NCBI GenBank assembly: GCA_946482165.1
Contig: CAMLQS010000354.1
Coordinates: 1 to 5,164 of the forward strand
DNA length: 5,164 bases
Direction of reading: 5' to 3'
Origin: an uncultured Verrucomicrobiota bacterium
GTDB taxonomy: Bacteria; Verrucomicrobiota; Verrucomicrobiae; Opitutales; Opitutaceae
Numbering within the stretch: position 1 is the first letter of the stretch; each line of letters opens with the position of its first letter. Made by a program: the position numbers and the translations under genes. The notes under the pieces were generated by a model. The model was given only the letters and a program-made list of their open reading frames with translations, had not been told where the DNA came from and made no database searches. Positions 5,040 through 5,164 of the stretch are shown here, piece by piece.

Positions 5040-5164
5040 GCGGGGTTGGAGCCCGCGATGAAGCAGACTTGGCGGAGAGCGTCGAGCGTGGGTCTTACGA
5101 AGGAGTTATGCGCTGTCTTCAAAATAACCCGGTGCTTTGCTGGCGCCCTGCGGGTGAGACGGAA
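5040..5164. other. Upstream region with start-codon-proximal hairpin
   Basis: 125 bp to the window edge, less GC-rich than the rest. GCGGG (5040-5044) and CCCGC (5052-5056) with a 7-nt loop form a hairpin directly against the ATG at 5039. I tested whether it could be a tRNA T-arm; the loop lacks TTC and no acceptor partner is present. One minus-strand frame stays open from the edge past the ATG, to a stop near 4990. It has no clear start and unremarkable composition, so I do not call a gene. No clear sigma-70 promoter is visible. Confidence 0.4.

Noticed and set aside
5040..5115. tRNA gene ending near 5040
   Set aside because: The 5-bp stem and 7-nt loop mimic a T-arm, but the loop lacks TTC, no acceptor stem pairs, and the downstream bases are the start of a gene.

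Overview
The window is GC-rich bacterial DNA. Four genes all lie on the minus strand, so they read from the right edge to the left. The DNA is probably from a Gram-negative (diderm) bacterium: one product is a lipoprotein with a lipobox, two have Sec signal peptides, and all three resemble outer-membrane or periplasmic assembly factors. The high GC, the absence of Shine-Dalgarno sequences and the many short dispersed repeats make me think of Verrucomicrobiota (Opitutales-like). That is a guess; there is no rRNA or marker gene here to test it.

Layout in transcription order. 5164-5040: non-coding or unassigned, ending in a small hairpin against the first start codon. 5039-4407: a polytopic membrane protein of unknown function. 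4406-4202: a 205-bp gap with GC-rich inverted repeats and a possible terminator. 4201-2906: a secreted CsgG/LpoB-like protein with a PEGA domain. 2905-2852: a 54-bp gap built entirely of a degenerate 7-bp repeat. 2851-1916: a second secreted CsgG/LpoB-like protein with a FlgT-C-like C-terminal domain. 1915-1786: a 130-bp gap with a GC hairpin and a direct repeat. 1785-7: a 592-residue lipoprotein of the COG3014 type.

The last three genes look like one functional unit. In gammaproteobacteria, COG3014-type lipoproteins occur next to LpoB-like (CsgG-fold) proteins, so a shared envelope-assembly or peptidoglycan-related role is the likeliest reading. The exact function cannot be told from sequence. 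The membrane gene upstream is separated by a possible terminator and may be independent.

The most unusual signal is repetitive DNA inside the genes. A 35-bp array of five degenerate heptamers (consensus GARRSCT on the plus strand) occurs three times: twice in the COG3014-type gene and once in the second CsgG-like gene. All three copies have the same orientation and the same reading frame. They encode Ser/Pro/Gln-rich peptides in linkers, each with a GC-rich hairpin or hairpin remnant on its 5' side in the sense strand. An AT-richer relative with the same 7-bp period fills the gap between the two CsgG-like genes and contains the second gene's ATG. This resembles in-frame spread of a small repeat element through envelope-protein linkers.
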